A stretch of DNA of 64,000 nucleotides, taken from assembly GCF_900115305.1 (NCBI RefSeq), contig NZ_FOVW01000009.1:98157-162156 (forward strand), in the 5' to 3' direction. Positions 16,598 through 25,115 of the stretch are shown here, piece by piece. Made by a program: the position numbers and the translations under genes. Every line of letters begins with the position of its first letter. Position 1 is the stretch's first letter. Origin of the DNA: Algoriphagus ornithinivorans (lineage in GTDB: Bacteria > Bacteroidota > Bacteroidia > Cytophagales > Cyclobacteriaceae). The notes below the pieces were generated by a model that worked only from the letters and a program-made list of their open reading frames with translations, was not told the DNA's origin and did not search any database.

Positions 16598-17650
16598 TTA
16601 TTTCATCATAAAGCCAGAAGGGCCTCTTCCTACGTCAAAAGTTCTGACAGTGTTTCCTGATTTATCAAGCACAGTTATAGTGCCATTTCCTTGAAAACCA
16701 TTAGCATTTGCCACATAAATCTCCTCTTTTGAGGAATCAATTCCAATTCCATAGAAGCCTGAACCTTCATACCATTTTGGCTGTAGGCTTGTTCCAAAAA
16801 GAGGCAAAACCCCAATTCCGTCCTCGTAGTTTGGCCATCCCGAACTGGTCAATATATATAAGGTATTAGAATTGCTCAGAGCGATTTTTCCGGTAGCATT
16901 TGCAATTGGATACCAATTACTGGTAGCTAGAGTAAAGTTATCCAAATGGAAAGTATAGATAACTACCTCATCTGCTTTGGATGAAAACAGATAAATCTTG
17001 CCATCAATTTCAAAAAACTGTGATGGGTTTCCTTCTACTTCAATGCTTTTAACCAATTCCTCTTTTTCAGCATCAATCACCTCTACTTTTCCTTCTTCAG
17101 AACCCGCAACTAAAATGAATTTCCCGAAGGAAATCAAATCTTCAGGTTTCCTTGAAACGGCGATCTTTTTGGAAACAGTTCCGCCTAAAGTATTTCTAAC
17201 TACGGCGATGTATGAGCTGGGAGTATTGAAATTAGCATCATAAGGTCCATAATCAGAGATAAAGAGTTTGCCAGAATTGACAGTCAAGGACCTAGGTTGA
17301 TCCAAATCTGATGTCACTGCTCCCAAACTTTTGAAGTCTCCGGGGTTGACTATTTCCACCTTGCCGGTGTTGGCAACCAGATACATCTTATCATCTTCAT
17401 TAACCATATCTTCTAATAATCCAGCAAATGGTCGTCCATTGGCTGCTTCGAAAATATCAGGCTTCAATTCATTGGTGCTTGGATTTAGGTGGTAAACTTC
17501 TCCATCGTTGCTTCCAAAAGAACCTTCATTCATAATCAAGATTCCTCTGTCATATTCCCCAAGAGGTCTTTCAGGATCATTTCCTATACAGGAAAAAAGG
17601 ATGAGTAGACTGACAAATACATGTCCTAATTGCAGTAGTTTAGTTTTCAT
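16598..17650 (-). CDS. surface beta-propeller lipoprotein, BtuG-like (cobalamin binding, predicted)
   Basis: 350 residues. The lipobox LFSC gives Cys21; a repeated YVTN/YncE-type blade pattern follows (GKLFISDYGPY, GKIYLFSSKADEVVIY, EIYVANANGF), consistent with a seven-bladed propeller. It overlaps the BtuB receptor by 4 nt and shares its riboswitch-led transcript. In Bacteroides, BtuG is a surface-exposed propeller lipoprotein that binds B12 very tightly and passes it to BtuB. Position, fold and regulation fit that role here. Sequence homology to characterised BtuG is not established from this view, so no symbol is given. Confidence 0.8.
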   Translation of the reverse strand: MKTKLLQLGHVFVSLLILFSCIGNDPERPLGEYDRGILIMNEGSFGSNDGEVYHLNPSTNELKPDIFEAANGRPFAGLLEDMVNEDDKMYLVANTGKVEIVNPGDFKSLGAVTSDLDQPRSLTVNSGKLFISDYGPYDANFNTPSSYIAVVRNTLGGTVSKKIAVSRKPEDLISFGKFILVAGSEEGKVEVIDAEKEELVKSIEVEGNPSQFFEIDGKIYLFSSKADEVVIYTFHLDNFTLATSNWYPIANATGKIALSNSNTLYILTSSGWPNYEDGIGVLPLFGTSLQPKWYEGSGFYGIGIDSSKEEIYVANANGFQGNGTITVLDKSGNTVRTFDVGRGPSGFMMK

Positions 17651-19497
17651 AGTTGAAAGGATATATTAAAATTGATAGATCTTCCAGGCATGGGTCTCAA
17701 ATAGATAACCTGGTATTGTGTGTTTAATAAATTTTGGATTCTGACTTGTAGAGGAATTTGAATTTTAGAAATACTAAAACCGGTATAGGATATTCCCAGA
17801 TCTGCTAGGAAGAATGGGGAAAGCGTTCTAGGATTGTCAGCTGTGATTTTTCGCTCTTCTGTGTAATTTGTTTGAGCCTGAATGGAGAATTTTTGAACTT
17901 GAGCCTGTAATGATAGTCCGGCTTGATGTCTTGGGGTGTAAGGGAGTTGCTTCCCCAATGAAGGATCATTTTGAGATATCCCGACCAAGGAGACTGCCCG
18001 GTTCAAACTATATTGCCATTGCGAAAACCAATCGACTGCTCCAGTTTTGAACTTCAATGAACCCTGATATTCTACTCCATCAGATCTCACTTTTCTGATA
18101 TTTTGCGGTGACCAAAAGGAACCTTGAGGCAACCAAATAATCCAATTATCTACATTCATGCTGTAGAAAGTCAAACTTTGAGAAAATGAATTCTTTTTCC
18201 AATGAAGACCTGATTCGACATTCCAGCTGTTTTCCGGCAATAATTCCGGGTTGCCTCCAGGTGACCAAAATCTGTCGTTTAATGTGGGAACTTTGAAGCC
18301 TCTTCCTGCTGAGATTTTTAACTCAAGACTTTGATTTTTATGTTCTAAAAAAGTCCAATCCAAACCAGCCCCCGGAATAAGCGGAACTAGCTGGTCTCCA
18401 TATCCCAACTGACGTAGATTCAAGGATAAACTCAGTCTGTTTGTAGGGCTATATTTTGCTGATTGGAATATCTCTAATCGCTCATCTATGGCAGCATAAG
18501 TACTGAGATCTCCCTTTACTAATGTGATTCTTGCTCCTGAGTGAAAAGAAAGTTGCTCAGTGGGGAAGTAATCCCAGGCTCCTCCCAGGATGAATTGGGA
18601 TGTATTGTTCTCAATCCCGTTAAAAATGAGTTCCTCCCGAACTAATCCAGATTGAAATGCGAGAGTGCTTTTTTTCTTGAAAATCTCATAATTCATGGAC
18701 CATCTCAAAGCTTGGTCCTCTTGAAAGTCCTGAGTAGAAGATCCCATGGGAGGCTGGATTTCCCTTTCAGCTTGATGAAGCCAAATGGAGGTTTTCAGTG
18801 ATTTATTGTCGGAGATTCTCCAATTCAGATCTGTTACAATCCCCTTTTGAATCACTTGGGCATGATCCTGCTCTTGTATTGGAGTACCGGGCAGGGCTAG
18901 ATTTCGGAATGGGTATTTATTGGCTGCAAACTGATGATAGATTTTACTTTGTAGGGCTAATTTTTTGCCTGAAATGCCCCCTTTGATATTGGTTTGATAA
19001 TTTCCGAAACTTGAAAATTCCTGAGAAAGTAAGAGGCTAGACTTTTCTTGAAATCCAGCTTGGGACTTCAGGTTTACACTGCCGCCGATTGCTTCATTTC
19101 CCAGAAGAGCACCGGATGAACCAAATTGTAAGCTTGCCTGATCAATGGCAAATACGGGTAACAATGAAAAATCACTTTGTCCGAGAGAAGGACTATTGAG
19201 GGGGATTCCGTTCCAAAAAACTGCGGTATGTCCAGCCGAACTCCCTCTAAAGGATGGGGAAGCCAACATTCCAGGCCCATAAGAGCGGATAAAAACCGGA
19301 CTTTGGTCAGCGAGGAGATCAGCCAAGCTCCTGCTTTGGTAAGCTTCTAAGTCTTTTTGGCTCCACTTAATTGATTTCTGACCCTGCCCAAATCGCTCAT
19401 AGGCAGGGGATATCACTTCAATTTCTTGAAGCCCAACTGTATCGATTTTTTGGATATCAGATCCAAAAAATGTGAATGCCCACACTAATAAAATCAT
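17647..19497 (-). CDS. btuB: TonB-dependent cobalamin receptor
   Basis: 616 residues from ATG 19497. A signal-like N-terminus (ILLVWAFTFFG) is followed by a TonB-box-like LQEIEVISP, a plug domain (LADLLADQSPVFIRSYGPG, FRGSSAGHTAVFWNGIPLN) and a barrel ending in an aromatic/hydrophobic C-terminus (FNISFQL). It imports B12-type corrinoids across the outer membrane. The assignment rests on the cobalamin riboswitch directly upstream and on linkage to btuFCD and the BtuG-like gene. The frame is open 40 codons further to a GTG at 19617, but that stretch is leader RNA and gives no proper signal peptide. Confidence 0.88.
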   Translation of the reverse strand: MILLVWAFTFFGSDIQKIDTVGLQEIEVISPAYERFGQGQKSIKWSQKDLEAYQSRSLADLLADQSPVFIRSYGPGMLASPSFRGSSAGHTAVFWNGIPLNSPSLGQSDFSLLPVFAIDQASLQFGSSGALLGNEAIGGSVNLKSQAGFQEKSSLLLSQEFSSFGNYQTNIKGGISGKKLALQSKIYHQFAANKYPFRNLALPGTPIQEQDHAQVIQKGIVTDLNWRISDNKSLKTSIWLHQAEREIQPPMGSSTQDFQEDQALRWSMNYEIFKKKSTLAFQSGLVREELIFNGIENNTSQFILGGAWDYFPTEQLSFHSGARITLVKGDLSTYAAIDERLEIFQSAKYSPTNRLSLSLNLRQLGYGDQLVPLIPGAGLDWTFLEHKNQSLELKISAGRGFKVPTLNDRFWSPGGNPELLPENSWNVESGLHWKKNSFSQSLTFYSMNVDNWIIWLPQGSFWSPQNIRKVRSDGVEYQGSLKFKTGAVDWFSQWQYSLNRAVSLVGISQNDPSLGKQLPYTPRHQAGLSLQAQVQKFSIQAQTNYTEERKITADNPRTLSPFFLADLGISYTGFSISKIQIPLQVRIQNLLNTQYQVIYLRPMPGRSINFNISFQL

Positions 19498-19631
19498 GCC
19501 TAATCGAATCAAAGGTTGAATTCGATCCGGGCTTGAAGAGAAATGGGAAGAAATGAAATAAGAGGGTATACCAAACCCAGTAATTGCATGTCTTCTTCGC
19601 TTTTCCTCCGAAAGCACAGAATCAATAGAAT

Positions 19632-19836
19632 CAGGCAGGTCTCCTGGCTTGTCTGACTTTCACTGGCCTTCTCAAACCAAAAAATATGGTTCAATGGCTT
19701 TGCTTAGCGAAAGCTTTTCAAATTTCTGAGTAAATCAGAAAAGCGCAGACTTACAGTTGCGGGGACAGCTTCGGTATTTCACCGAATTCCCTATTAATCC
19801 CTGATCTAAGTTTTAGATCGGGAACCTGTTTCCGAT
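19632..19836 (-). ncRNA. cobalamin riboswitch (AdoCbl class)
   Basis: Read on the minus strand, the order of conserved parts is that of a B12 riboswitch. GGTTCCC pairs across a loop with AGGGAA. GGTGAAA and CCGAAGCTG come next, then the core CCCCGCAACTGTAAG, a variable hairpin, and the 3' part GCCAGTGAAAGTCAGA ending in AGGAGACCTGCC. It begins about 5 nt after the predicted start site and ends 134 nt before the btuB ATG. Binding of cobalamin should lower expression of btuB and the BtuG-like gene. Confidence 0.95.
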
Positions 19837-19837
19837 G

Positions 19838-19845
19838 CAAACATA
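19838..19845 (-). promoter_or_regulatory. -7 element of the btuB promoter
   Basis: TATGTTTG on the minus strand is an exact match to TAnnTTTG. The predicted start, about 7 nt downstream, coincides with the 5' edge of the riboswitch. The -33 position has only a run of T, not TTTG. Confidence 0.6.
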
Positions 19846-19885
19846 GAATCATTTCGAATCTGAAAAAAGCAGTTTGAAAACATTT

Positions 19886-19917
19886 TTTGTAAAGCGACTG
19901 ATCTTATCCTTACTTTG
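19886..19917 (+). promoter_or_regulatory. possible btuF promoter
   Basis: TTTG (19886-19889) is followed after 20 nt by TTACTTTG (19910-19917), which differs from TAnnTTTG at one position. The start site would lie about 16 nt before the GTG start of btuF. No riboswitch is seen on this strand. Confidence 0.35.
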
Positions 19918-19939
19918 AACTTTCAAAAATCAGATTCAG

Positions 19940-21082
19940 GTGAAGCGAATTCTTTTCTGTAAAATTTTTATTCTATTGATTGTCAGTGTTCTATCCTGTC
20001 AAAAAAAGCAGGATGATCAGGTTTTTTTAACTGAAAAAATTAGCCTCTCGTATGCACAAGGTTTTGAAATTGAAAAAGGGGATGGCTTTTGGGTTCTTAC
20101 AGTGACTCAACCATGGACCGGTGCAGAGGAGAGTTTTACCTACTTAGTACTTGAAGAAAATCAAACTCAACCAGAAGGCGAATTTGATGGTATTATCCAA
20201 TTACCCATCCAACATATTGTCTTGACATCGACAACCCAGATTCCTCATTTGGATCTTTTGGGGCAAACCTCCAAACTCAGAGCCTTCCCTAATCTGGATT
20301 TGATTTCATCCCCCAAAGTATGGGAAAGAATTGAGCAAGGGGAAGTACAAGATTTGGGTTCAGCTCCTTCCGCCAATATTGAGTTGATTTTGGATTTAAA
20401 CCCGGATTGGGTGATGATATCCACTTTGGGGGAGGATTTGAAAAGTTTACAACTGCTAAAAAATGCAGGAATCTCTACTCCGATTAATGGGGAGTATGTA
20501 GAGCAGCATCCCTTGGGAAGGGCTGAATGGATCAAATTTACAGGAGTATTACTGGGTGATTATCACAAATCTTTGGAAGTATTTGAGGCTATTGAGAAGG
20601 ATTATCTAGAGGCTCTGGAATTGGTGAAAGAAATAGAAACTACCAAGCCAACTGTGCTTTCCGGAGTGTTGTATCAAGATATTTGGTATGCTCCCGGGGC
20701 GGATAGTTGGGGAGCCAAAATTCTTCAAAATGCAGGAGGAGAGTATATATTTGGTGATAAAAGCGGCACTGGGAGTTTGCAATTGAATTATGAATTTGTA
20801 TTGGATCAAGCCTTGAATTCTGATTTCTGGATAGGTTCGGCTGATTTTTCTAACTTGGAAGAAATGGGTAGTAATGAGCCCCGATATCGGTCTTTTGCTG
20901 CATTTCAGAAAGGGAATGTCTTTACCTATACGGCTAAAAAGGGTCCTAAAGGAGGATTAGAATACTTTGAATTAGGCTATATGCGGCCAGATTGGGTTTT
21001 GAAGGATATTATCAAAATCCTTCATCCGGAATTGCTTCCAGATTACGAACTTTATTTCTATACCCGATTGGATGAGAAGTAG
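19940..21082 (+). CDS. btuF: ABC transporter substrate-binding lipoprotein (cobalamin, predicted)
   Basis: 380 residues with a GTG start. The lipobox VLSC gives Cys20, followed by a helical-backbone type III binding protein (FecB/BtuF fold): IVLTSTTQIPHLDLLG, LILDLNPDWVMIS and GVLYQDIWYAPGADSWGAKIL are typical blocks. It binds a cobalamin or siderophore-like ligand in the periplasm and hands it to the permease. The cobalamin assignment comes from the divergent riboswitch-controlled btuB and the B12-using enzymes in the window; a siderophore cannot be excluded from this gene alone. It overlaps the permease by 11 nt. Confidence 0.82.
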   Translation: MKRILFCKIFILLIVSVLSCQKKQDDQVFLTEKISLSYAQGFEIEKGDGFWVLTVTQPWTGAEESFTYLVLEENQTQPEGEFDGIIQLPIQHIVLTSTTQIPHLDLLGQTSKLRAFPNLDLISSPKVWERIEQGEVQDLGSAPSANIELILDLNPDWVMISTLGEDLKSLQLLKNAGISTPINGEYVEQHPLGRAEWIKFTGVLLGDYHKSLEVFEAIEKDYLEALELVKEIETTKPTVLSGVLYQDIWYAPGADSWGAKILQNAGGEYIFGDKSGTGSLQLNYEFVLDQALNSDFWIGSADFSNLEEMGSNEPRYRSFAAFQKGNVFTYTAKKGPKGGLEYFELGYMRPDWVLKDIIKILHPELLPDYELYFYTRLDEK

Positions 21083-22097
21083 CCGAAACAGTTTTCTTTT
21101 GATCGTAGCAGTAGTTGTCTTAGTACTGAGCCTTTTTCTGAATATTAGTTTGGGATCTGTTACTATTTCAACTGGAGAATTATTGGACGGTCTTTTTTTT
21201 AACAAGTGGGAGAGGGCATCTTTTGAACAAATTATTTTGAATTATCGCTTTCCGAAGGCGATTGTTGCTGTTTTAGCTGGCATTGGACTCAGTATTTCCG
21301 GGCTTCAAATGCAAACATTTTTTAGGAATCCATTAGCAGGTCCTTATGTGTTGGGAATAAGTTCCGGGGCAGGTTTTGGGGTTGCCATTTTGATTTTGGC
21401 AGGATCAATTTTTGGTTTTGCTTCCACTGCCATCAGTCCTTGGGCCACTGCTTTTGCTGGGACATTGGGAGCTGGGTTGATTTTAGCATTAGTAAGTTTA
21501 GTAGCTTGGAGAGTCAAGGATAGCATGACTTTATTGATTGTTGGGATCATGTTTGGAGCTGCGGTTTCTGCTATCATCTCTGTTTTGGCGTTTTTTTCCG
21601 GAGCCGAGGCATTGAAACTTTATACCATCTGGTCTTTAGGTAGCTTAGGTGGTTTAGGTTGGAATCAGGTTGGTCTATTATCGTTTGTGGTGTTTCTGGG
21701 TTTGATTCCGGTGATATTTTCTATCCGATCTTTCAATGCATCTCTTTTGGGAGAATCTTATGCAGAAAGTATGGGAGTTAATCCAAATAGATTGCGTTGG
21801 TTGATGATTGGCAGTACGGGATTACTCGCTGGGGCAATTACGGCTTTTTGCGGTCCTATTGCCTTTGTCGGGATTGCGGTGCCGCATTTGGCCAGGATAG
21901 TTTGGAAAACTTCCGATCACAGGATATTATTCCCGGCATCAGGTATTTGTGGGGCTATTTTATTGTTGCTCTGCGATGCAGTAGGGCAGCTTCCAGGTTC
22001 TGCTCAAAGCTTGCCAATCAATGCTGTAACTTCCTTGATTGGGGCTCCTTTAGTGATAGGCTTGGTTCTTCGAAAAAACTTCAGCAAAGAGTTCTGA
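21072..22097 (+). CDS. btuC: ABC transporter permease, BtuC/FecCD family
   Basis: 341 residues with about ten membrane helices in the FecCD/BtuC pattern. Family blocks are RFPKAIVAVLAGIGLSISGLQMQ near the N-terminus, NPLAGPYVLGISSGAGFG, and the coupling segment GPIAFVGIAVPHLAR near the C-terminus. It forms the inner-membrane channel for cobalamin import with the neighbouring ATPase. The start ATG lies inside the end of btuF (11-nt overlap) and the stop is one base before the ATPase start, so the three genes form one tight operon. Confidence 0.88.
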   Translation: MRSSRNSFLLIVAVVVLVLSLFLNISLGSVTISTGELLDGLFFNKWERASFEQIILNYRFPKAIVAVLAGIGLSISGLQMQTFFRNPLAGPYVLGISSGAGFGVAILILAGSIFGFASTAISPWATAFAGTLGAGLILALVSLVAWRVKDSMTLLIVGIMFGAAVSAIISVLAFFSGAEALKLYTIWSLGSLGGLGWNQVGLLSFVVFLGLIPVIFSIRSFNASLLGESYAESMGVNPNRLRWLMIGSTGLLAGAITAFCGPIAFVGIAVPHLARIVWKTSDHRILFPASGICGAILLLLCDAVGQLPGSAQSLPINAVTSLIGAPLVIGLVLRKNFSKEF

Positions 22098-22098
22098 T

Positions 22099-23076
22099 AT
22101 GAGAAGAGAAGTAATTGTTGGTGCTAATTTGTCTTTGGGTTACCAAACCGGTAAATCCCGTAAAGAAGTGTTGCAAGGAATAAACTTCAAGCTTTTTTCC
22201 GGACAACTCACCTGTTTATTGGGCCCTAATGGGGTGGGTAAGTCAACCTTGATCAAAGCGATTATGGGAAGACTTCCCGTTTGGGAAGGATCATTGACTG
22301 TTCAAGGCAAATCGATTAATCACTTCACACAGAAAGAACTTGCAAAGAATCTAGCAGTTGTGCTGACAGAGCCTTTTATTCCGGGGAATATGACCGTTAC
22401 TCAACTAGTCAGCTTGGGCAGAACTCCTTATCTGAAATGGTCTGGATATTTATCAGATTTGGATAAAAAGGCAGTGTACAAGGCGATTGAGGATACAAAA
22501 ATAGCATACATCCAACATGAGAGGCTTTCCGATCTGTCTGATGGGCAACGCCAAAAGGCTTTTATAGCTAGAGCCCTAGCTCAGGATGCACCGATCATGG
22601 TTTTGGACGAACCCACAGCGCATTTAGATTTAGTAAATCGCTACGAGATTATGCAATTGCTCCGTGAGATATCGCTTCAAAAGGGAAAGAGCGTCTTGGT
22701 AATTACGCATGATTTGGATATTGCTTTAGAGAGTTCTGATCAGATTTGGTTGATGAACTGCGGAGAGGATCTGGTTAAAGGACTCCCTGAAGACTTGGTG
22801 ATTTCAGGTAAAATCAATCAATTATTTCCTCAGGAAAAATTCGAGTTCAATACCCAAAGAGGAAGGGTTGAGATTAAAAGCCAGCCTGCGACTTTTAATG
22901 TTGAAGGATCTCAGGAATTGATTTTTTGGTTACAAAAGGCCTTGAAAAAGGCGGGAATCTATGAATTGGACGGACAGGTAAGAGTCCAGAATAATCCTTT
23001 CTCAATTTTTTTCATGGAAAAGGAATTTGATTCTTTGGAATCATTTATAGATAGTTTAAGGGTTGGTATTAAGTAA
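22099..23076 (+). CDS. btuD: ABC transporter ATP-binding protein, BtuD/FecE family
   Basis: 325 residues. Walker A GPNGVGKST is at 42-50, the signature LSDGQRQKAF is near 145, and Walker B with MVLDEPTAHLD and the His switch ITHDLD follow. The ATPase domain ends near residue 245; a C-terminal tail of about 75 residues follows (QLFPQEKFEF onward) that ordinary BtuD/FecE proteins of about 255 residues lack. The tail looks like a small alpha/beta domain and might be regulatory. The gene is the last of the btuFCD operon. Confidence 0.86.
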   Translation: MRREVIVGANLSLGYQTGKSRKEVLQGINFKLFSGQLTCLLGPNGVGKSTLIKAIMGRLPVWEGSLTVQGKSINHFTQKELAKNLAVVLTEPFIPGNMTVTQLVSLGRTPYLKWSGYLSDLDKKAVYKAIEDTKIAYIQHERLSDLSDGQRQKAFIARALAQDAPIMVLDEPTAHLDLVNRYEIMQLLREISLQKGKSVLVITHDLDIALESSDQIWLMNCGEDLVKGLPEDLVISGKINQLFPQEKFEFNTQRGRVEIKSQPATFNVEGSQELIFWLQKALKKAGIYELDGQVRVQNNPFSIFFMEKEFDSLESFIDSLRVGIK

Positions 23077-23130
23077 GTTATTATCCCTATAGAAAAAGTA
23101 GAGAATTGTATTTCTGAATCACTTTTTTTA

Positions 23131-23138
23131 TATATTTG
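23131..23138 (+). promoter_or_regulatory. -7 element of the marR-family gene
   Basis: TATATTTG is an exact match to TAnnTTTG, 18 nt before the ATG. A TTG lies 22 nt upstream. ACTAAT follows at 23143-23148 in the predicted leader, a half-site also present in the palindrome after the gene. Confidence 0.55.
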
Positions 23139-23155
23139 TCACACTAATTATTTGT

Positions 23156-23605
23156 ATGACACAAGAGCAATTCGCAAAATATTCCTTCCTACTTGACCGT
23201 ACAGCACGAAAGGTCAAGCAGTACGCTCAGCAGCAGTTTAAGCAGGGAGATTTTGATGTGACTGTCGATCAATGGTTAGTTTTGAAAAATTTATCGGAGC
23301 ATGGCTTACTTAGTCAGACTGAGCTTGCGAATTTGGTGTTCAAAGATCATCCTACTTTGACGCGAATTATCGATTTACTTTGCAAGAAAGGCTATGTTGA
23401 GCGAATCCCCCATCCTCAGGACAGACGGAGTTTTCAGCTTCATCTGACGGATTCTGGGGTGGCTAAAGTGACTTCGCTGAGACCAAAAATTCTGGAGATT
23501 AGAGAAAAGGCTTGGGAAAATCTAAACGAGAATGATTTTGACGAGTTTAAGAGAATTCTGAATACAATCTATCAGAATTTGGATGGTCAGGTGATGGAAG
23601 AATAA
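23156..23605 (+). CDS. MarR family transcriptional regulator
   Basis: 149 residues with the MarR winged-helix layout. The recognition region is LLSQTELANLVFKDHPTLTRIIDLL (about 56-80) and the wing is YVERIPHPQDRRSFQLHLTDSG. MarR proteins are dimeric DNA-binding repressors that respond to small aromatic ligands, oxidants or metals. It is followed by a possible operator (ATTAGT-GT-ACTAAT) and by a flavin reductase and ferredoxin pair on the same strand, its likely targets. The effector is unknown. Confidence 0.9.
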   Translation: MTQEQFAKYSFLLDRTARKVKQYAQQQFKQGDFDVTVDQWLVLKNLSEHGLLSQTELANLVFKDHPTLTRIIDLLCKKGYVERIPHPQDRRSFQLHLTDSGVAKVTSLRPKILEIREKAWENLNENDFDEFKRILNTIYQNLDGQVMEE

Positions 23606-23607
23606 TA

Positions 23608-23621
23608 ATTAGTGTACTAAT
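23608..23621. promoter_or_regulatory. candidate MarR-type operator palindrome
   Basis: ATTAGT (23608-23613), GT, ACTAAT (23616-23621) is a perfect inverted repeat with a 2-nt centre, located between the MarR-family gene and the reductase gene. The half-site ACTAAT recurs just before the regulator gene itself, as expected for autoregulation. Confidence 0.35.
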
Positions 23622-23677
23622 AGTATTTATACGAACAATTTGAATTTAAAGGGGTTTTCCCATAAAGTTTATACAAG

Positions 23678-24682
23678 ATGATTCATACTGATATTTGCAT
23701 CATAGGAGCTGGACCGGTCGGTTTATTCGCAGTATTTGAGGCAGGATTGCTCAAAATGCGATGTCATTTGATTGACGCCCTACCACAAGTAGGTGGTCAG
23801 TTATCCGAAATTTATCCTCAGAAACCTATCTATGATATCCCGGGATATCCTGAAGTTAAAGCTCAGGAGCTAGTGGATAACCTGATGGAACAGATCAAGC
23901 CATTCTCTCCAACTTTCACTTTGGGAGAAAGAGTGGACCACTTGGATAAGCAGGAAGACGGAAGCTTTGTGGTGACTACCAGCGATAAAACTCATATTCA
24001 CGCAAAAGTGATCGTGATTGCCGGCGGTTTGGGATGCTTCGAACCAAGAAAGCCTGTTTTGGAGAATTTGGATGCATTTGAGGGAAAGGGAATCACTTAT
24101 ATGGTGAAAAATCCAGAAACCTTCCGTGATAAGAAAGTAGTGCTTGCTGGTGGAGGCGACTCTGCTTTGGACTGGACTATTTTCCTTTCCAATGTTGCGC
24201 AAAAAGTAACTTTGGTGCACAGAAATGAGACATTCAGAGGTGCGCCTGATTCTGCTGCGAAAGTATTCGACCTAGCCAATCAGGGTAAAATTGATTTGAT
24301 CCTTTCGGCTAATTTGAAAGAAGTTGGTGGAAACGGAAAGTTGAACTCAGTGACTTTGGAGGATAAATCCAAAGCTGAAATCAAAATCGACACAGATTAT
24401 CTTATCCCTCTTTTTGGATTAAGTCCGAAATTGGGTCCAATCGCAGATTGGGGATTATCAATTGATAAGAATGCGATCGAGGTAGATACAAGAGATTATT
24501 CTACCGGTGTGGAAAGAATATATGCCATTGGAGATATCAATACCTATCCAGGTAAATTGAAATTGATCCTTTGCGGATTCCACGAGGCTGCTATTATGAT
24601 GCATTCTGCCTTCAAATATGTTTATCCTGATCAAAAATTGAGCTTTAAATACACTACGGTCAATGGTGTAAACTCATTTTAA
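23678..24682 (+). CDS. thioredoxin-reductase-like ferredoxin-NADP+ reductase
   Basis: 334 residues. The FAD-binding GAGPVGLFA is near the N-terminus, LPQVGGQLSEIYP is the family-specific block, and an NADP-binding GGGDSALDW lies in the middle; the C-terminal IYAIGDI is the second FAD contact. There is no redox-active CxxC, which separates it from thioredoxin reductase and places it with the YumC-type ferredoxin/flavodoxin-NADP+ reductases. The next gene is a 2Fe-2S ferredoxin 15 nt downstream, its probable partner. It may be controlled by the MarR-family protein upstream. Confidence 0.9.
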   Translation: MIHTDICIIGAGPVGLFAVFEAGLLKMRCHLIDALPQVGGQLSEIYPQKPIYDIPGYPEVKAQELVDNLMEQIKPFSPTFTLGERVDHLDKQEDGSFVVTTSDKTHIHAKVIVIAGGLGCFEPRKPVLENLDAFEGKGITYMVKNPETFRDKKVVLAGGGDSALDWTIFLSNVAQKVTLVHRNETFRGAPDSAAKVFDLANQGKIDLILSANLKEVGGNGKLNSVTLEDKSKAEIKIDTDYLIPLFGLSPKLGPIADWGLSIDKNAIEVDTRDYSTGVERIYAIGDINTYPGKLKLILCGFHEAAIMMHSAFKYVYPDQKLSFKYTTVNGVNSF

Positions 24683-24697
24683 TGCTATTTTTGCGCC

Positions 24698-25021
24698 ATG
24701 GTAAATTTCATTGTAGAAGATAACGACGGTAATCGTCAGCCTGTCGAAGCTCCAGATGACATGGGTTTCAGCCTGATGGAAATTCTAAAAGCATCTGATT
24801 ATCCTGTATTGGCAACCTGTGGAGGGATGGCTCTTTGTGCTACTTGTCATGTTGAAATTTTGGAAGGAAAAGATGGCTTGGGGGATGCAACTGATGCAGA
24901 ACTTGACCAGTTGGAAAACCTGCCTGAATATTTTCCAACTTCCAGGCTTGCTTGTCAAATAAGAATTTCTGACGTTTTGGAAGGAGCCGTAATTAAGCTC
25001 AGAGGAGAAGACGTCGTCTAG
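24698..25021 (+). CDS. 2Fe-2S ferredoxin, adrenodoxin-like
   Basis: 107 residues. The four cluster ligands are Cys41, Cys47, Cys50 and Cys86, in the pattern Cx5Cx2C...C, with the surrounding TCGGMALCATCHVEIL and RLACQI segments of adrenodoxin/isc-type ferredoxins. It carries single electrons in the cytoplasm. It lies directly behind the ferredoxin-NADP+ reductase and ends the transcript at a strong terminator. It probably takes electrons from that reductase; the final acceptor is not in the window. Confidence 0.93.
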   Translation: MVNFIVEDNDGNRQPVEAPDDMGFSLMEILKASDYPVLATCGGMALCATCHVEILEGKDGLGDATDAELDQLENLPEYFPTSRLACQIRISDVLEGAVIKLRGEDVV

Positions 25022-25044
25022 TATATTTATACTCAACTATTCGA

Positions 25045-25072
25045 AACCACTCAGAAATGAGTGGTTTTTTTT
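25045..25072 (+). terminator. Rho-independent terminator after ferredoxin
   Basis: AACCACTCA (25045-25053), a GAAA tetraloop and TGAGTGGTT (25058-25066), followed by a run of T. A textbook terminator. Confidence 0.93.
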
Positions 25073-25115
25073 ATTAATTTTTTCGGATATTGACTAAAGA
25101 TTAAACCTAAGTATC

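Noticed and set aside
19509..19694. 61-codon ORF overlapping the riboswitch
   Set aside because: Its N-terminal part is riboswitch RNA; only the last 26 codons were kept as a weak leader-peptide idea.
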